DNA of 64,000 nucleotides from Deltaproteobacteria bacterium HGW-Deltaproteobacteria-13 (GTDB taxonomy: Bacteria; Desulfobacterota; Syntrophia; Syntrophales; Smithellaceae): NCBI GenBank assembly GCA_002840555.1, contig PHBJ01000012.1, positions 124,001 to 188,000 of the forward strand. The letters run 5' to 3'. Shown in pieces: positions 29,126 to 37,548 of this stretch. Each line of letters starts with the position of its first letter. Position 1 is the first letter of the stretch. The notes under the pieces are model-generated. The model was not told the origin of the DNA and made no database searches. It saw nothing but the letters and a program-made list of their open reading frames with translations. Both the position numbers and the translations under genes were made by a program.

Positions 29126-29485
29126 ATGTCGGAAGAAACCCACAAGAAAGAAAATCATGAAAAACACCTGGAAAAGCTAACCATTAAGGAATTACGGGAG
29201 ATTGCCGCGGAAATACCCCATGAAAAGGCGATCCATGAAATGAAGAAGGAGGAACTCGTTATCTTTATCAAAGAAGCGCGGGGCATCAAGGATGAAACTC
29301 CTGTCAGAAAAAAGAAACATACCGGCAGGATCAAGATGACCAAAACCGAACTCAAGGCAAAAATCCGTGAGCTCAAAGCTTTGAGATTAGAGGCTCTGGA
29401 ATCTAAAGAAAACGAAAAATCCATTCGATTCAGGCGTCAGATCAGTCAGCTGAAGAAAATATCCCGACGCATTGCCGCCGTTTAG
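29126..29485 (+). CDS. Small charged protein with Rho N-terminal-like (SAP-like) motif
   Basis: The 119-residue protein contains LEKLTIKELREIAAEIPH...MKKEELVIFIKEA (residues 17-51). This resembles the helix-extended-loop-helix of the Rho N-terminal domain, found in small proteins that bind nucleic acid. The rest is Lys/Arg-rich and helical. An overlapping out-of-frame ATG at 29119 lies nearer the AGGAGG, so initiation may be inefficient; the frame from 29126 is the one with protein-like sequence. It has its own promoter. The role is unknown; nucleic-acid binding is inferred. Confidence 0.7.
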   Translation: MSEETHKKENHEKHLEKLTIKELREIAAEIPHEKAIHEMKKEELVIFIKEARGIKDETPVRKKKHTGRIKMTKTELKAKIRELKALRLEALESKENEKSIRFRRQISQLKKISRRIAAV

Positions 29486-29489
29486 GAAA

Positions 29490-30539
29490 TTATTTTTCTC
29501 CTGCTGATAGATGCGTTTTTAATGCATTGAGTCCGTTCCATATCTCTTCATCGCCAACGAATTTTTTAACATCCGTGGCTGAATACCTGATGATGCAGGT
29601 GGGTGTGGACTTGATATTATTTTCATTAATCATTGACGAAAGTATTGAAAAAATCGATTTTTCATCAATCGGTTTTAACGATATTTTCTGTTGTTTTAAA
29701 TAAGCAATCAGAGCGTTTTCCGTCTCGATATGTTTAACCTGTGCCGCTTCAAAGAGTGTTTTTCGGATATGAAAAACATTCTTTGTGCCGGAATGGGCAT
29801 TAACCGCGTAAAGATAATATTTAATGTAGGTCGGCGTAAAGCGATGAAAAGGCACATCAGCAAATGTTATTTTTATCTTGCCGGTTGCCAGCAATTCCTT
29901 CAATAGAGGTTCGGCCTTTGTATCAATACGAAGGCACGGCGGGCAGAAATAGTCGGCAAACATAACAATTTCGTATTTTCCTTTTCCCAGAGACGGGACT
30001 CCGGCTGCAACTTCCTGCCCGAAAGCCGGTGTGACGGAACCGGAAAAAGTAAATAAAATAGATAAATACCCCAACAAACTAAAAAGCAGCAACGGCAGCT
30101 TGTGAATCCTTAACATAGGAAAATCGACCTCCCCGAGAAAATATAGCCACAACCGGCGTTTTTTTTCGCGCCAGGCGGATGGTACTTCATAATTAATGAT
30201 AAACGACAAGATCAGCAAGACCGAAAATGCCAGACAAAAGGGGCAATAGACGTCGTTCTGTATCTGAAATGCATAGAGATGCACTTCCACGCCGAGGCCT
30301 GCCGCCAGCAGCGCTCGTACAAAAGACGATTGACGGAACGCGGCAAATATAATCACAGCCGTCATATAAGCGATGCCGACCCATTTGAGATCAATGCCCC
30401 AGATATCACCCCGCAGATAACTGCATTCCGTATCGCAATAGTCATAATACATCATCAATACGATGCCGGCAAGCGACAACGCAATGGTCATAAGGTTACG
30501 ATATTTTCTAATAAATTCTTTCATAAATATTGTCAGCAA
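29490..30539 (-). CDS. VKOR-DsbA fusion (disulfide-forming membrane oxidoreductase)
   Basis: The 349-residue protein has an N-terminal VKOR four-helix domain with the loop Cys pair (CDTECSYLRG) and the active-site CPFC (about residue 95). A further membrane helix follows near residues 155-175, then a periplasmic DsbA/thioredoxin-like domain with CPPC (ADYFCPPCLRID, about residue 200). VKOR reoxidises the Trx-like domain with quinone as acceptor. The start is TTG at 30539 with AAGGA only 3 bases before it; the ATG at 30524 has no close SD, so the start is uncertain. It is the last gene of the arsenic/thiol array. Confidence 0.9.
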   Translation of the reverse strand: MLTIFMKEFIRKYRNLMTIALSLAGIVLMMYYDYCDTECSYLRGDIWGIDLKWVGIAYMTAVIIFAAFRQSSFVRALLAAGLGVEVHLYAFQIQNDVYCPFCLAFSVLLILSFIINYEVPSAWREKKRRLWLYFLGEVDFPMLRIHKLPLLLFSLLGYLSILFTFSGSVTPAFGQEVAAGVPSLGKGKYEIVMFADYFCPPCLRIDTKAEPLLKELLATGKIKITFADVPFHRFTPTYIKYYLYAVNAHSGTKNVFHIRKTLFEAAQVKHIETENALIAYLKQQKISLKPIDEKSIFSILSSMINENNIKSTPTCIIRYSATDVKKFVGDEEIWNGLNALKTHLSAGEK

Positions 30540-30633
30540 TCATCCTTATTTATCAGAGCGGTCTCCAGCGTGGAACGCGGCAATCCTTCTTAGCGCCCCG
30601 AAATCACCTTGTATTTAGAATTCGCCTTATATC

Positions 30634-31680
30634 TTATTTTAAAAAATATTTCTTTTTAAATTTTAGCGCGACATTAACCAAGCCGATCATCACCGGCACT
30701 TCCACCAGCGGACCGATGACGGCGGCAAAAGCCGCGCCGGAATTAATGCCGAAGACGGCAATGGCCACAGCAATCGCCAGTTCAAAATTATTGCTTGCCG
30801 CCGTGAAAGCCAGCGTGGTTGTTTTCGAGTAATCCGCTCCCATCTTTTTTCCCAGATAGAACGAAACCAGAAACATAACGACGAAATAGATCAGCAGTGG
30901 AATGGCAATCCTTACAACATCCAGAGGGAGTGTAATAATCAGATTGCCTTTCAGACTGAACATGACAACGATGGTGAAAAGCAGAGCGATGAGTGTCAGC
31001 GGCGAGATCAGCGGCACAAAGCGCTCATGGTATTTTTCTTTGCCCATGATCTTTACACCGATAAGTCTCGTCAATGCTCCGGCAATGCAGGGAATGCCCA
31101 AATAAATAAAAACGCTTTTGGCAATCTGACTGATGCTGACCTCAACGATACTGCCGGAAAATCCGAAATAGGGTGGCAGCACGGTAATAAAAAACCAGGC
31201 AAAAGCGCTGTAGAAAAGAACCTGAAAAATACTGTTAAAAGCGACAAGGCCTGCGGCGTATTCCGTATTGCCTTTGGCCAGTTCATTCCAGACGATCACC
31301 ATCGCGATACAGCGCGCCAGCCCAATCATAATCAGGCCGACCATGTATTCGGGCTTATCGGGCAAAAATACAATAGCCAGAATGAACATTAAGACAGGAC
31401 CGATCAGCCAGTTTTGTACAAGTGATAATCCGAGAACTTTCCCATTATGGAATACTTCCGGCAATTCCTCGTATTTTACCTTGGCAAATGGCGGATACAT
31501 CATCAGAATAAGGCCGGCGGCAATGGGAATATTCGTTGTGCCAATTTGAAATGTATTGATGAAGGCCTCGACGCCGGGAATGAAATAACCAAGCCCCACA
31601 CCCAGAATCATGGCTCCGAAAATCCACAAAGTCAAAAAACGATCCAGAAATGACAATTTATCCGCAACATGTTCCGACAT
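30634..31680 (-). CDS. acr3: ACR3-family arsenite efflux carrier
   Basis: The 348-residue protein has about ten membrane helices. The conserved Cys segment [19 protein letters not shown] and the late Glu segment [15 protein letters not shown] are the two positions shown to be essential in characterised ACR3 carriers. It exports arsenite using the proton gradient. AGGAGG precedes the ATG. It lies 16 bases after ccdA, in an operon led by an ArsR-type regulator 6 kb upstream. Confidence 0.95.
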   Translation of the reverse strand: MSEHVADKLSFLDRFLTLWIFGAMILGVGLGYFIPGVEAFINTFQIGTTNIPIAAGLILMMYPPFAKVKYEELPEVFHNGKVLGLSLVQNWLIGPVLMFILAIVFLPDKPEYMVGLIMIGLARCIAMVIVWNELAKGNTEYAAGLVAFNSIFQVLFYSAFAWFFITVLPPYFGFSGSIVEVSISQIAKSVFIYLGIPCIAGALTRLIGVKIMGKEKYHERFVPLISPLTLIALLFTIVVMFSLKGNLIITLPLDVVRIAIPLLIYFVVMFLVSFYLGKKMGADYSKTTTLAFTAASNNFELAIAVAIAVFGINSGAAFAAVIGPLVEVPVMIGLVNVALKFKKKYFLK

Positions 31681-31696
31681 ACATATATCCTCCTGA

Positions 31697-32404
31697 TTAT
31701 AATATGTTTAAAAGTATTAAATAGACGCCGCCTAAAATCACAAAAATACCGCAAACCTTCTTGAGAATAACCGCGCCTTTCGATTTTTCGCTCCAGTGGA
31801 GATAGTGCTCAACTACCTCCGTGAAAGTGCCCGCTAATACAAGAACCGTGCAGTGTCCGATACCATAAGCCAGAAGCAGAGAAAGGGCAAAAACAATTTT
31901 TGTGGAAGCTATGTTGAAAACAACGCCCAGCATTGTAGCCATGTAAGCAAAGGTACACGGACCCAGAGCAATGCCGAAAAGTAGTCCCAGAATGAAAGCC
32001 GCCAGAAAACCTTTTCTTTTATAATTCGGATTCGCACCGCCTTCCATAAAAGGAAGCGGTAGAAATCCCAGCAAATTGAGACCGACAGCAAAGAAAATAA
32101 CAGCCACAAAATAGTTGCCATAGCCGCCGATATCGCCGATCATTCTTCCCGCAAGTCCCGTAATGAGTCCGATAATGCCGATCGTGATCAGAATACCCAG
32201 CCCGAAGAGAAGCGAAAGGCCGAAAGCCCGCCTTGTGCTGATGTTTCCCTGGCCGTCAATGAATCCGACGATTAAAGGAATGCACGCGATATGACAGGGC
32301 GACATAGCCACAGAAAGAATTCCCCAGATAAACGCTGCCCCAATGGCGATTTGCGGAGATTGGGTCAGAGCCTGCGAAAGCCAGGTGAAAAGATCGACGA
32401 TCAT
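31697..32404 (-). CDS. CcdA/DsbD-type transmembrane thiol-disulfide carrier
   Basis: The 235-residue protein has six predicted membrane helices. The two conserved Cys stand in [15 protein letters not shown] and [13 protein letters not shown]. The family moves electrons from cytoplasmic thioredoxin to periplasmic thiol proteins. Its ATG overlaps the stop of the secreted thioredoxin by one base (TAATG), so the two are translationally coupled and probably function as a pair. Here the context is metalloid efflux, not cytochrome c assembly. Confidence 0.93.
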   Translation of the reverse strand: MIVDLFTWLSQALTQSPQIAIGAAFIWGILSVAMSPCHIACIPLIVGFIDGQGNISTRRAFGLSLLFGLGILITIGIIGLITGLAGRMIGDIGGYGNYFVAVIFFAVGLNLLGFLPLPFMEGGANPNYKRKGFLAAFILGLLFGIALGPCTFAYMATMLGVVFNIASTKIVFALSLLLAYGIGHCTVLVLAGTFTEVVEHYLHWSEKSKGAVILKKVCGIFVILGGVYLILLNIL

Positions 32405-32820
32405 TACTTGACACCTTGCATCTTGAGTACTTTGACAAGATCATCCTTTGGAAAGTAGCCTTCATGACGGAAGTATTCCTTGCCGTTTTTATCCAGAAAG
32501 ACCTGCGTGGGAATCATCCTGATGTTGTATTTCATCCCATCGGCTTTACCTTGTGGCGTCCAGACATCGTGAAAAACAACATTGATCTGTCCCTTGTATT
32601 CCTCAGCCACCGCTTTCATGATCGGCTGCATGGCCTTGCAGGGGATACATTTGGCCGCGCCGATTTCCACAAAGGTGACTAAAATAGTATCGGATTTTGC
32701 AGTCGATTTACTGGAAGTGTTTTGTGTATCAGCATAAGAGCAATCAACCGAAAGTGAGGAAAAAGTAAATGCTACCATCAACGCCGAAGTTACAATAAAT
32801 AATTTTGAACGGAGTTTCAT
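32404..32820 (-). CDS. Exported thioredoxin-like protein
   Basis: The 138-residue protein has a signal peptide (residues 1-28) and a thioredoxin fold with active site CIPC (GAAKCIPCKAMQP, about residue 55) and the cis-Pro loop RMIPTQVF. The start at 32820 (AAGGAG upstream, begins the signal peptide) is preferred to one at 32847. It is the likely periplasmic partner of the coupled CcdA. The substrate is unknown; FmdE-like or metalloid-bound thiols are possibilities. Confidence 0.9.
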   Translation of the reverse strand: MKLRSKLFIVTSALMVAFTFSSLSVDCSYADTQNTSSKSTAKSDTILVTFVEIGAAKCIPCKAMQPIMKAVAEEYKGQINVVFHDVWTPQGKADGMKYNIRMIPTQVFLDKNGKEYFRHEGYFPKDDLVKVLKMQGVK

Positions 32821-32839
32821 GTGTAATAATCTCCTTGTC

Positions 32840-33439
32840 CTATTCACTGCAGGGGATACAGATCAGTTTGCCGCCGGACCCCTCTTTTAACTTGTCTGTA
32901 AAAACAGCCTCACCGCATTTGGCGCACCTTTTAGTCTCGAAGTTCCCCTTGCCTCTGGTTATCTTCCTGGTAAATACCTCGCTTATGTTGAGAAAATCGC
33001 CTTCAGGTAGAGATAGTATCCGGTCTACTTGGGGCTGTGTGATCTCCGCGGGGATATTCTGGGGCAACACACCCTCTTTCCTTTTTTGCACAAATGGTGA
33101 TGCCAGAGCTTTTTCGAAGAACTCCGGTTTGAGAGAGACGCGGATGGCTCGGTCTGTTGCCGTATCGATAAGAGTAAAAGCCATCTTACTATAGTTTAGT
33201 TTTTTTATATTCGACTTGCCGTAGGTTGCGCCCGTGGCGACCATGATGCCGTCCACGAAGCAGCCCGCGGCATGTCCCTCTCCTGTTTCGGCCTCTACGA
33301 CCAGTTCCTTGTCCTGAGACCGCTTTACACCCAGGGCCTTCAGCGCGGCGAGACCGGCTCTGATCCCCATAGGCATGGCCGGGCATTTGTGTCCGTGAAA
33401 CTTTAATCCCAGTTCATAGAGCTCTTTCAGTTCGTTCAT
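32840..33439 (-). CDS. FmdE-like metal-binding protein with C-terminal zinc ribbon
   Basis: The 199-residue protein has an FmdE-family domain ([15 protein letters not shown] at residues 14-28; [23 protein letters not shown] around 70-92) and a C-terminal CxxC...CxxC ribbon ([15 protein letters not shown]). FmdE was named from formylmethanofuran dehydrogenase operons, but most members occur without that enzyme, as here. A metal- or thiol-linked role in this array is inference. AGGAGATG precedes the ATG. Confidence 0.88.
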   Translation of the reverse strand: MNELKELYELGLKFHGHKCPAMPMGIRAGLAALKALGVKRSQDKELVVEAETGEGHAAGCFVDGIMVATGATYGKSNIKKLNYSKMAFTLIDTATDRAIRVSLKPEFFEKALASPFVQKRKEGVLPQNIPAEITQPQVDRILSLPEGDFLNISEVFTRKITRGKGNFETKRCAKCGEAVFTDKLKEGSGGKLICIPCSE

Positions 33440-33558
33440 GATGCATCTCCTTTTTTGTCTGAAAAAATAATTTTGTTAAAATCTATTCAAAGTTGTCAAC
33501 CTTCATCATATTTCGGTGGAACATAATTCATCTTAATAAAAAACTTTCTCTTGTTAGC

Positions 33559-34314
33559 TTATCTGAATATATCAAAAATCATCTTGGCGGCGATGGCCAT
33601 GAGCAACACACCGATGATTTTTTTTAATTGTGTGCTGGATATCTTTGTTTTCATCATCTGCGACCCGACAATGGAGCCACCGGCGCTCATCAAAGCCATT
33701 ATTCCGAGAAAAACAGGACTTAGTCCTCCAAGGGTAACATGGCCGAGGAAGCCCGATAAAGAGGCAAACACAACAATCATGGCCGTGGTTCCGGCGGCAA
33801 CCTTTGCATCCATGCCGAGCCAGTTAAGAACGGGGACGATGAAATTCCCGCCACCTACACCCAGCAAACCACCAAGAAAGCCGGCCACTGTGCCGACAGC
33901 TGCACCGGCACCGGATTCGACCGTGCGACTCAGTGGCTGCAATCGCGGCTTTGGTTTGTAAAAGAGCATCATGAAGCCTGCAAAAACAAGGAAAGCTGAG
34001 AACATACCGAGGAAAAGACGTTTGTCAACAAACGGCGTTGTGTGAGCGCCCAGGGGCGCCAGCAAAACCGCTGTGATCATAATCGGCAGGCCGATACGCC
34101 AGTTGATCAGTCCGCCGCGATAATAATTTACGGTCGCGAACATCAGACTAACGACGTTGAGTAAAAGCGCCGTCGGCACAGCTTCGGCCAGCGGCACTCC
34201 CAGATAGTAAAATAGAGGAACGAAAATAAAAGCGGCGCCCAATCCGGCCATAGCTAAAAGACCCGAAAAGAAAAAGACCGAAACGGCGCTGATCAAGTAG
34301 ATTTCTAAAGTCAT
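33559..34314 (-). CDS. TauE/SafE-family membrane exporter
   Basis: The 251-residue protein has about eight membrane helices and the repeated family motif (GLGAAFIFVPLFYYLGVP; GLLGVGGGNFIVPVLNWLG). The family moves sulfite, sulfoacetate or related anions. In an arsenic/thiol array it could export a sulfur anion or thio-metalloid, but the substrate cannot be read from the sequence. The SD is weak (GAGG 12 bases upstream). Confidence 0.9.
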   Translation of the reverse strand: MTLEIYLISAVSVFFFSGLLAMAGLGAAFIFVPLFYYLGVPLAEAVPTALLLNVVSLMFATVNYYRGGLINWRIGLPIMITAVLLAPLGAHTTPFVDKRLFLGMFSAFLVFAGFMMLFYKPKPRLQPLSRTVESGAGAAVGTVAGFLGGLLGVGGGNFIVPVLNWLGMDAKVAAGTTAMIVVFASLSGFLGHVTLGGLSPVFLGIMALMSAGGSIVGSQMMKTKISSTQLKKIIGVLLMAIAAKMIFDIFR

Positions 34315-34444
34315 AAGGCCAATAGCCTCGTTGATAACGTCATGGTTGTCTCCTGAAATTAAGGCCTGCTATCAAATAAACCCTGGCATGTTAAAGTCAT
34401 TTCTTGGGCTCTTTTATTTGCAATGCCTTTTCCAAATAATTATT

Positions 34445-34540
34445 TTAATAGATCAAATTAAACATGAATCCCACAATCATAATGTCTGTGGCGACCACAC
34501 TGATAAATATGGCAATCAGCGGCAGTTTGATAATTTTTCT
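34445..34540 (-). pseudogene. Remnant: C-terminal 31 codons of an ArsP-type permease
   Basis: On the minus strand 34540-34445 reads RKIIKLPLIAIF..VGFMFNLIY and stop. This matches the last residues of the intact ArsP-like permease (RKIIKIPLIVIF..VGFLFNWIY) with few differences. A stop codon lies directly upstream in frame and no start exists, so it is a relic of a second copy. It lies between the radical SAM gene and the TauE gene, which suggests an array-internal duplication and loss. Apart from this the 34315-34552 gap shows nothing. Confidence 0.9.
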
Positions 34541-34552
34541 TTAATCTCATCG

Positions 34553-35686
34553 CTACGGACAGCGTAAAACTCCCTGCGCCCAAAGGCAATCTCCGCAAAC
34601 GGGAAATTTGTTATTATAACAATCCTCTTCGTTTTTTTCAGATAATTCGCATCCAACACAATCCGTACAGGTTGGGAAATCAAAAACGCGGACACGGTTA
34701 CGAAAAGAGAGATATTCCGCATCAGTCCAGATTTCTTTCAGGGAACGGTTTGGCAGACGTCCGTATTCGCAACGGAGAAACCTTTTCTCTTTATTACGGA
34801 TGAAACAAGAATATGAATGCATAAGCGGCACACAGGGGCTAATGCCGCCATGCCAGCCCACGGAAACACTTCCGGCAGCGACAAAAGGGCAATAATTGTT
34901 TCGCATGCTCAAGGGTAAATCAAGAAACGCAAGATTTGACGATCCTTTAAAGATTTCGGATAAAGGCTTCATTGTTTTTTCGTTAAAATCCATATTCGGC
35001 AGTATCCAGAGAGGGTGTAGAGCCGAACCCGGCGGTTTTTTTGCGACCGGTCTGAAACGATAGAGAATTTCATCTTGCAGGCCGGCCGTGTAAGGCAGAA
35101 CATTTGTCACGAGGATAAAGGAAGCTCCGATATTTTGTGCGATTTTTTTGATTTGGGGTAGTTCCTGGATATTGCTTTGCATGGCCACGAATACAACGCC
35201 GATTCTGATCAGAGTCGGTGCGGCGGCACAGACCCGACCAGTGACATTTTTTACTCTGCTGATACGACTTAGATGCGCAACGTTCTTGATGATTTGTTCC
35301 AGAGAAGAGCCCTGGCGGATGTTTTCATAAGCCTCATTCGAACCACCGTCGATGGAAACGGCAAACTGATCAAGTCCGGCATCGACAAGCTGACCGGCTA
35401 TTGCCGGGGTCAGAAGCATGGCATTGCTTGTCATCTCTGTCCTCAATCCGCGTTCATGGGCGAGATGAATCATTTCAGGAAGTTTCGGATGGAGCAATGG
35501 TTCTCCCATTCCGGCAAAAGAAATTGTTTTCACTTCGGGAAAATCCGCCAGACCGCCGATCAATGTCTGGTATACGGACCAATCCATATCTCCGAAAGGT
35601 TCGTCCCATGAATTACGAATACAGGTGACACAATTCAGATTACAACGATTCGTTGGTTCGATATATATCTTGTTTAAATCACCCAT
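34553..35686 (-). CDS. Radical SAM/SPASM protein (resembles tungsten-cofactor maturase group)
   Basis: The 377-residue protein has the radical SAM CX3CX2C motif (RCNLNCVTC, residues 13-21) and AGMGEPLLHP, the SAM-binding GGE-like loop. The C-terminal Cys-rich SPASM-type region (CTDCVGCELSEKNEEDC...CGDCLW) binds auxiliary Fe-S clusters. The C-terminus resembles the W_rSAM family found beside aldehyde:ferredoxin oxidoreductases, but no such enzyme is in the window. It starts 6 bases after arsP ends, so it is in that operon. The substrate is unknown; a carbon-arsenic or peptide modification is speculative. Confidence 0.88.
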   Translation of the reverse strand: MGDLNKIYIEPTNRCNLNCVTCIRNSWDEPFGDMDWSVYQTLIGGLADFPEVKTISFAGMGEPLLHPKLPEMIHLAHERGLRTEMTSNAMLLTPAIAGQLVDAGLDQFAVSIDGGSNEAYENIRQGSSLEQIIKNVAHLSRISRVKNVTGRVCAAAPTLIRIGVVFVAMQSNIQELPQIKKIAQNIGASFILVTNVLPYTAGLQDEILYRFRPVAKKPPGSALHPLWILPNMDFNEKTMKPLSEIFKGSSNLAFLDLPLSMRNNYCPFVAAGSVSVGWHGGISPCVPLMHSYSCFIRNKEKRFLRCEYGRLPNRSLKEIWTDAEYLSFRNRVRVFDFPTCTDCVGCELSEKNEEDCYNNKFPVCGDCLWAQGVLRCP

Positions 35687-35692
35687 GCTTTT

Positions 35693-36742
35693 TTAATAAA
35701 TCCAATTGAAGAGGAATCCCACAATCATAATGCCTGTCGCAACAACACTGATAAAAATAACAATCAAAGGAATCTTGATAATTTTTCTCAAAATAATCAT
35801 TTCCGGCAGCGATAGCCCGATAACCGACATCATGAACGCCAGCGCTGTGCCGAGGGATGCGCCCTTTTCCAATAGCGCCTGAAGAATCGGAATGATGCCC
35901 GCCGCGTTGGAATAGAGCGGAACACCGATCAACACCGCCAGTGGAACAGACCACCACGCTTCCTTGCCCATGATGGAAGCCATAAAGTTTTCCGGCACAT
36001 AACCGTGAACGGCGGCGCCGACGGCAATGCCGGCTACAATGTAAATCCAGACTTTGGAAACAATATCCACCACGGCGGTATGACCCGCCTGAATTCTGTC
36101 GGTAAAAGTAACCTTTTGTTCTGCCATCTGAAAATCGCCGGCTTTGATTTCATAAACCCATTCCTCGACAAAGCGTTCCACTTTCAGTTTGCCGATAACC
36201 CAGCCGGAAACTATCGCGATAAGCAGTCCGGTGGAGGCATAGAGCAGGGCGGTTTTCCAGCCGAAGAGGCCGAAGAGCAGAACCAGCGCGACTTCATTAA
36301 TCATCGGCGCGGCAATAAGAAAAGAAAAGGTGACACCCAGCGGAATTCCGCTTTCCACAAAGCCGATAAAAAGAGGAATGGCCGAGCAGGTGCAAAAGGG
36401 TGTTAAAATACCCAAAGAAGCGGCCATGACGTTACCGGCAAATAGAGGTTTCCCTTCCAATGCTTTTCTTGTTTTTTCCGGTGAAAAGTATGACCGGATG
36501 ATTCCCACAACAAAAACAATAACCGTCAGGAGGATAAACACCTTGGGCGTGTCATAAAGAAAAAATCTGATTGACTCGGTCAGGTGCGAATTCTTATCCA
36601 AATTCAAAATTCCATAGACAAGAAAATCAACTCCCTGCTCTAAAAAAATATAGATCAGAACCGCCAATGGGATCAGCAAAAAAGGAATATAATAATTTAT
36701 TTTTTTCTTGTCGCCTTTATCGGTTTTACAGCATTCAGCCAT
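35693..36742 (-). CDS. ArsP/YraQ-type permease (DUF318)
   Basis: The 349-residue protein has about eight membrane helices. Family signatures are TPFCTCSAIPLFIGFVESGIP and FLIAAPMINEVALVLLFG in the first half and GVPLYSNAAGIIPILQALLEKG in the second. Characterised ArsP members export trivalent organoarsenicals such as methylarsenite; other members have no known substrate. GAGGATGAG precedes the ATG. The C-terminal end is duplicated as a relic at 34445-34540. Confidence 0.9.
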   Translation of the reverse strand: MAECCKTDKGDKKKINYYIPFLLIPLAVLIYIFLEQGVDFLVYGILNLDKNSHLTESIRFFLYDTPKVFILLTVIVFVVGIIRSYFSPEKTRKALEGKPLFAGNVMAASLGILTPFCTCSAIPLFIGFVESGIPLGVTFSFLIAAPMINEVALVLLFGLFGWKTALLYASTGLLIAIVSGWVIGKLKVERFVEEWVYEIKAGDFQMAEQKVTFTDRIQAGHTAVVDIVSKVWIYIVAGIAVGAAVHGYVPENFMASIMGKEAWWSVPLAVLIGVPLYSNAAGIIPILQALLEKGASLGTALAFMMSVIGLSLPEMIILRKIIKIPLIVIFISVVATGIMIVGFLFNWIY

Positions 36743-36765
36743 TTTAACTCATCCTCATGATTTTT

Positions 36766-36795
36766 GTCATTCCCCGGCTTGACCGGGGAATCCAG
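36766..36795. repeat. dRS3-like palindromic repeat inside the ars-type operon
   Basis: GTCATTCCCCGG and CCGGGGAATCCAG form a 9-bp stem around CTTGA. It lies between the arsP-like gene and the small thioredoxin-like gene. Confidence 0.85.
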
Positions 36796-36802
36796 TCTTT
36801 TT

Positions 36803-36840
36803 GTCCCCCTTTCCTAAAGGGGGATTGAGGGGGATTTTTT
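36803..36840. repeat. CCCCCTTT/AAAGGGGG repeat with GGGGGATT tail
   Basis: TCCCCCTTT-CCT-AAAGGGGGA is followed by TTGAGGGGGATTTTTT. On the plus strand this looks like a hairpin with a T tract. It is a different palindrome family from the dRS3-like repeat next to it. It could attenuate transcription between the two genes, but the T tract is on the wrong strand for that operon. Confidence 0.75.
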
Positions 36841-37072
36841 ATCCGCCGATCATCTTTTTAATATCCGCCAGAGACGGAAGTTTCCCCGCCGCTACAACTT
36901 TTCCGTCAATGACCAGCGCGGGAGTTGTCATGACGCCGTAGGCCATAATTTGTTTTATGTCTTTAACATGGTCTATCTGCGCGTCAACGCCTGTTTCCTT
37001 AACGGCAAGACGAACCGTATCTTCCAGTTTGTTGCAGGTCGCGCAACCCATGCCCAATATTGCTATTTTCAT
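36839..37072 (-). CDS. Small thioredoxin-like redox-active disulfide protein (TM0996/MTH895 type)
   Basis: The 77-residue protein has CxxC near its N-terminus (GMGCATCNKLED, Cys10 and Cys13) and the cis-Pro loop VMTTPALVIDGKVVAAGK. This is the minimal thioredoxin fold often found in arsenic operons. It has no signal peptide and should be cytoplasmic. The start at 37072 has GGGAGG directly upstream. It follows the ArsR-type gene by 11 bases. It may reduce arsenate or metalloid-thiol adducts, which is inferred from context. Confidence 0.88.
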   Translation of the reverse strand: MKIAILGMGCATCNKLEDTVRLAVKETGVDAQIDHVKDIKQIMAYGVMTTPALVIDGKVVAAGKLPSLADIKKMIGG

Positions 37073-37083
37073 AATTTCCTCCC

Positions 37084-37416
37084 TTATTTTTTGCAGCATT
37101 TCAAAATCTTTGCGCTGTCTTTAGCATTGGCAGATAAGACGTCTTCGATACAGGCGAAAAAGTCTATGATGCAAGGCACGCGTAAACTATAGTAGATGGA
37201 ATTGGATCTTTTTTCATCAATGACCAGGCCGGCGTTTTTTAAAACGCTCAAATGTTTCGAAATAGTTGACGCATCCGCGCCGATCATTTCCGTCAGTTCA
37301 CCAACGCAGTGTTCTTTTTTATTCAGCGCTTCGATAATAAACAGCCTGCTGGGATGAGCCATAGCCTTGATAATTTTTGCCCTTGCTTCATGCTGCGGTT
37401 TTACCATGCTTTTCAT
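37084..37416 (-). CDS. ArsR-family winged-helix repressor
   Basis: The 110-residue protein has a winged helix (AMAHPSRLFIIEALNKKEHCVGELTEMIGADASTISKHLSVLKNAGLV). The classic ELCVCDL arsenic site is reduced to one Cys (EHCVGEL), but further Cys occur in RVPCIIDFFACIED and in the C-terminal KCCKK, so a different thiol site is likely. It heads the array and its promoter carries two inverted repeats suited to autoregulation. Confidence 0.93.
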   Translation of the reverse strand: MKSMVKPQHEARAKIIKAMAHPSRLFIIEALNKKEHCVGELTEMIGADASTISKHLSVLKNAGLVIDEKRSNSIYYSLRVPCIIDFFACIEDVLSANAKDSAKILKCCKK

Positions 37417-37434
37417 TTTGTCTTCTCCTTAATG

Positions 37435-37467
37435 TATTTGGTAATATAGCCAAATAGCCATGCTATG
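37435..37467. promoter_or_regulatory. Operator candidates over the ars-type promoter
   Basis: TATTTGG-N8-CCAAATA (37435-37456) spans the -10 box, and ATAGC-CAT-GCTAT (37455-37467) lies in the spacer up to the -35. Both are perfect palindromes and would let the repressor block RNA polymerase. Confidence 0.7.
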
Positions 37468-37471
37468 TCAA
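37443..37471 (-). promoter_or_regulatory. Promoter of the ArsR-led operon
   Basis: TTGACA (37471-37466), a 17-base spacer and TATATT (37448-37443) form a strong sigma70-type promoter just 27 bases before the repressor ATG. Confidence 0.9.
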
Positions 37472-37548
37472 GCATTATTTTTGTCTTCTTTTTTTTATTT
37501 CTTTCCTCTCTCTTGAGGGTCATGAGCGGGCATGAGGAAAGATGATAT

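Noticed and set aside
36803-36840. CCCCCTTT/AAAGGGGG hairpin as a terminator within the ars-type operon
   Set aside because: The T tract is on the plus strand while the operon is on the minus strand. The sequence also looks like a dispersed repeat.
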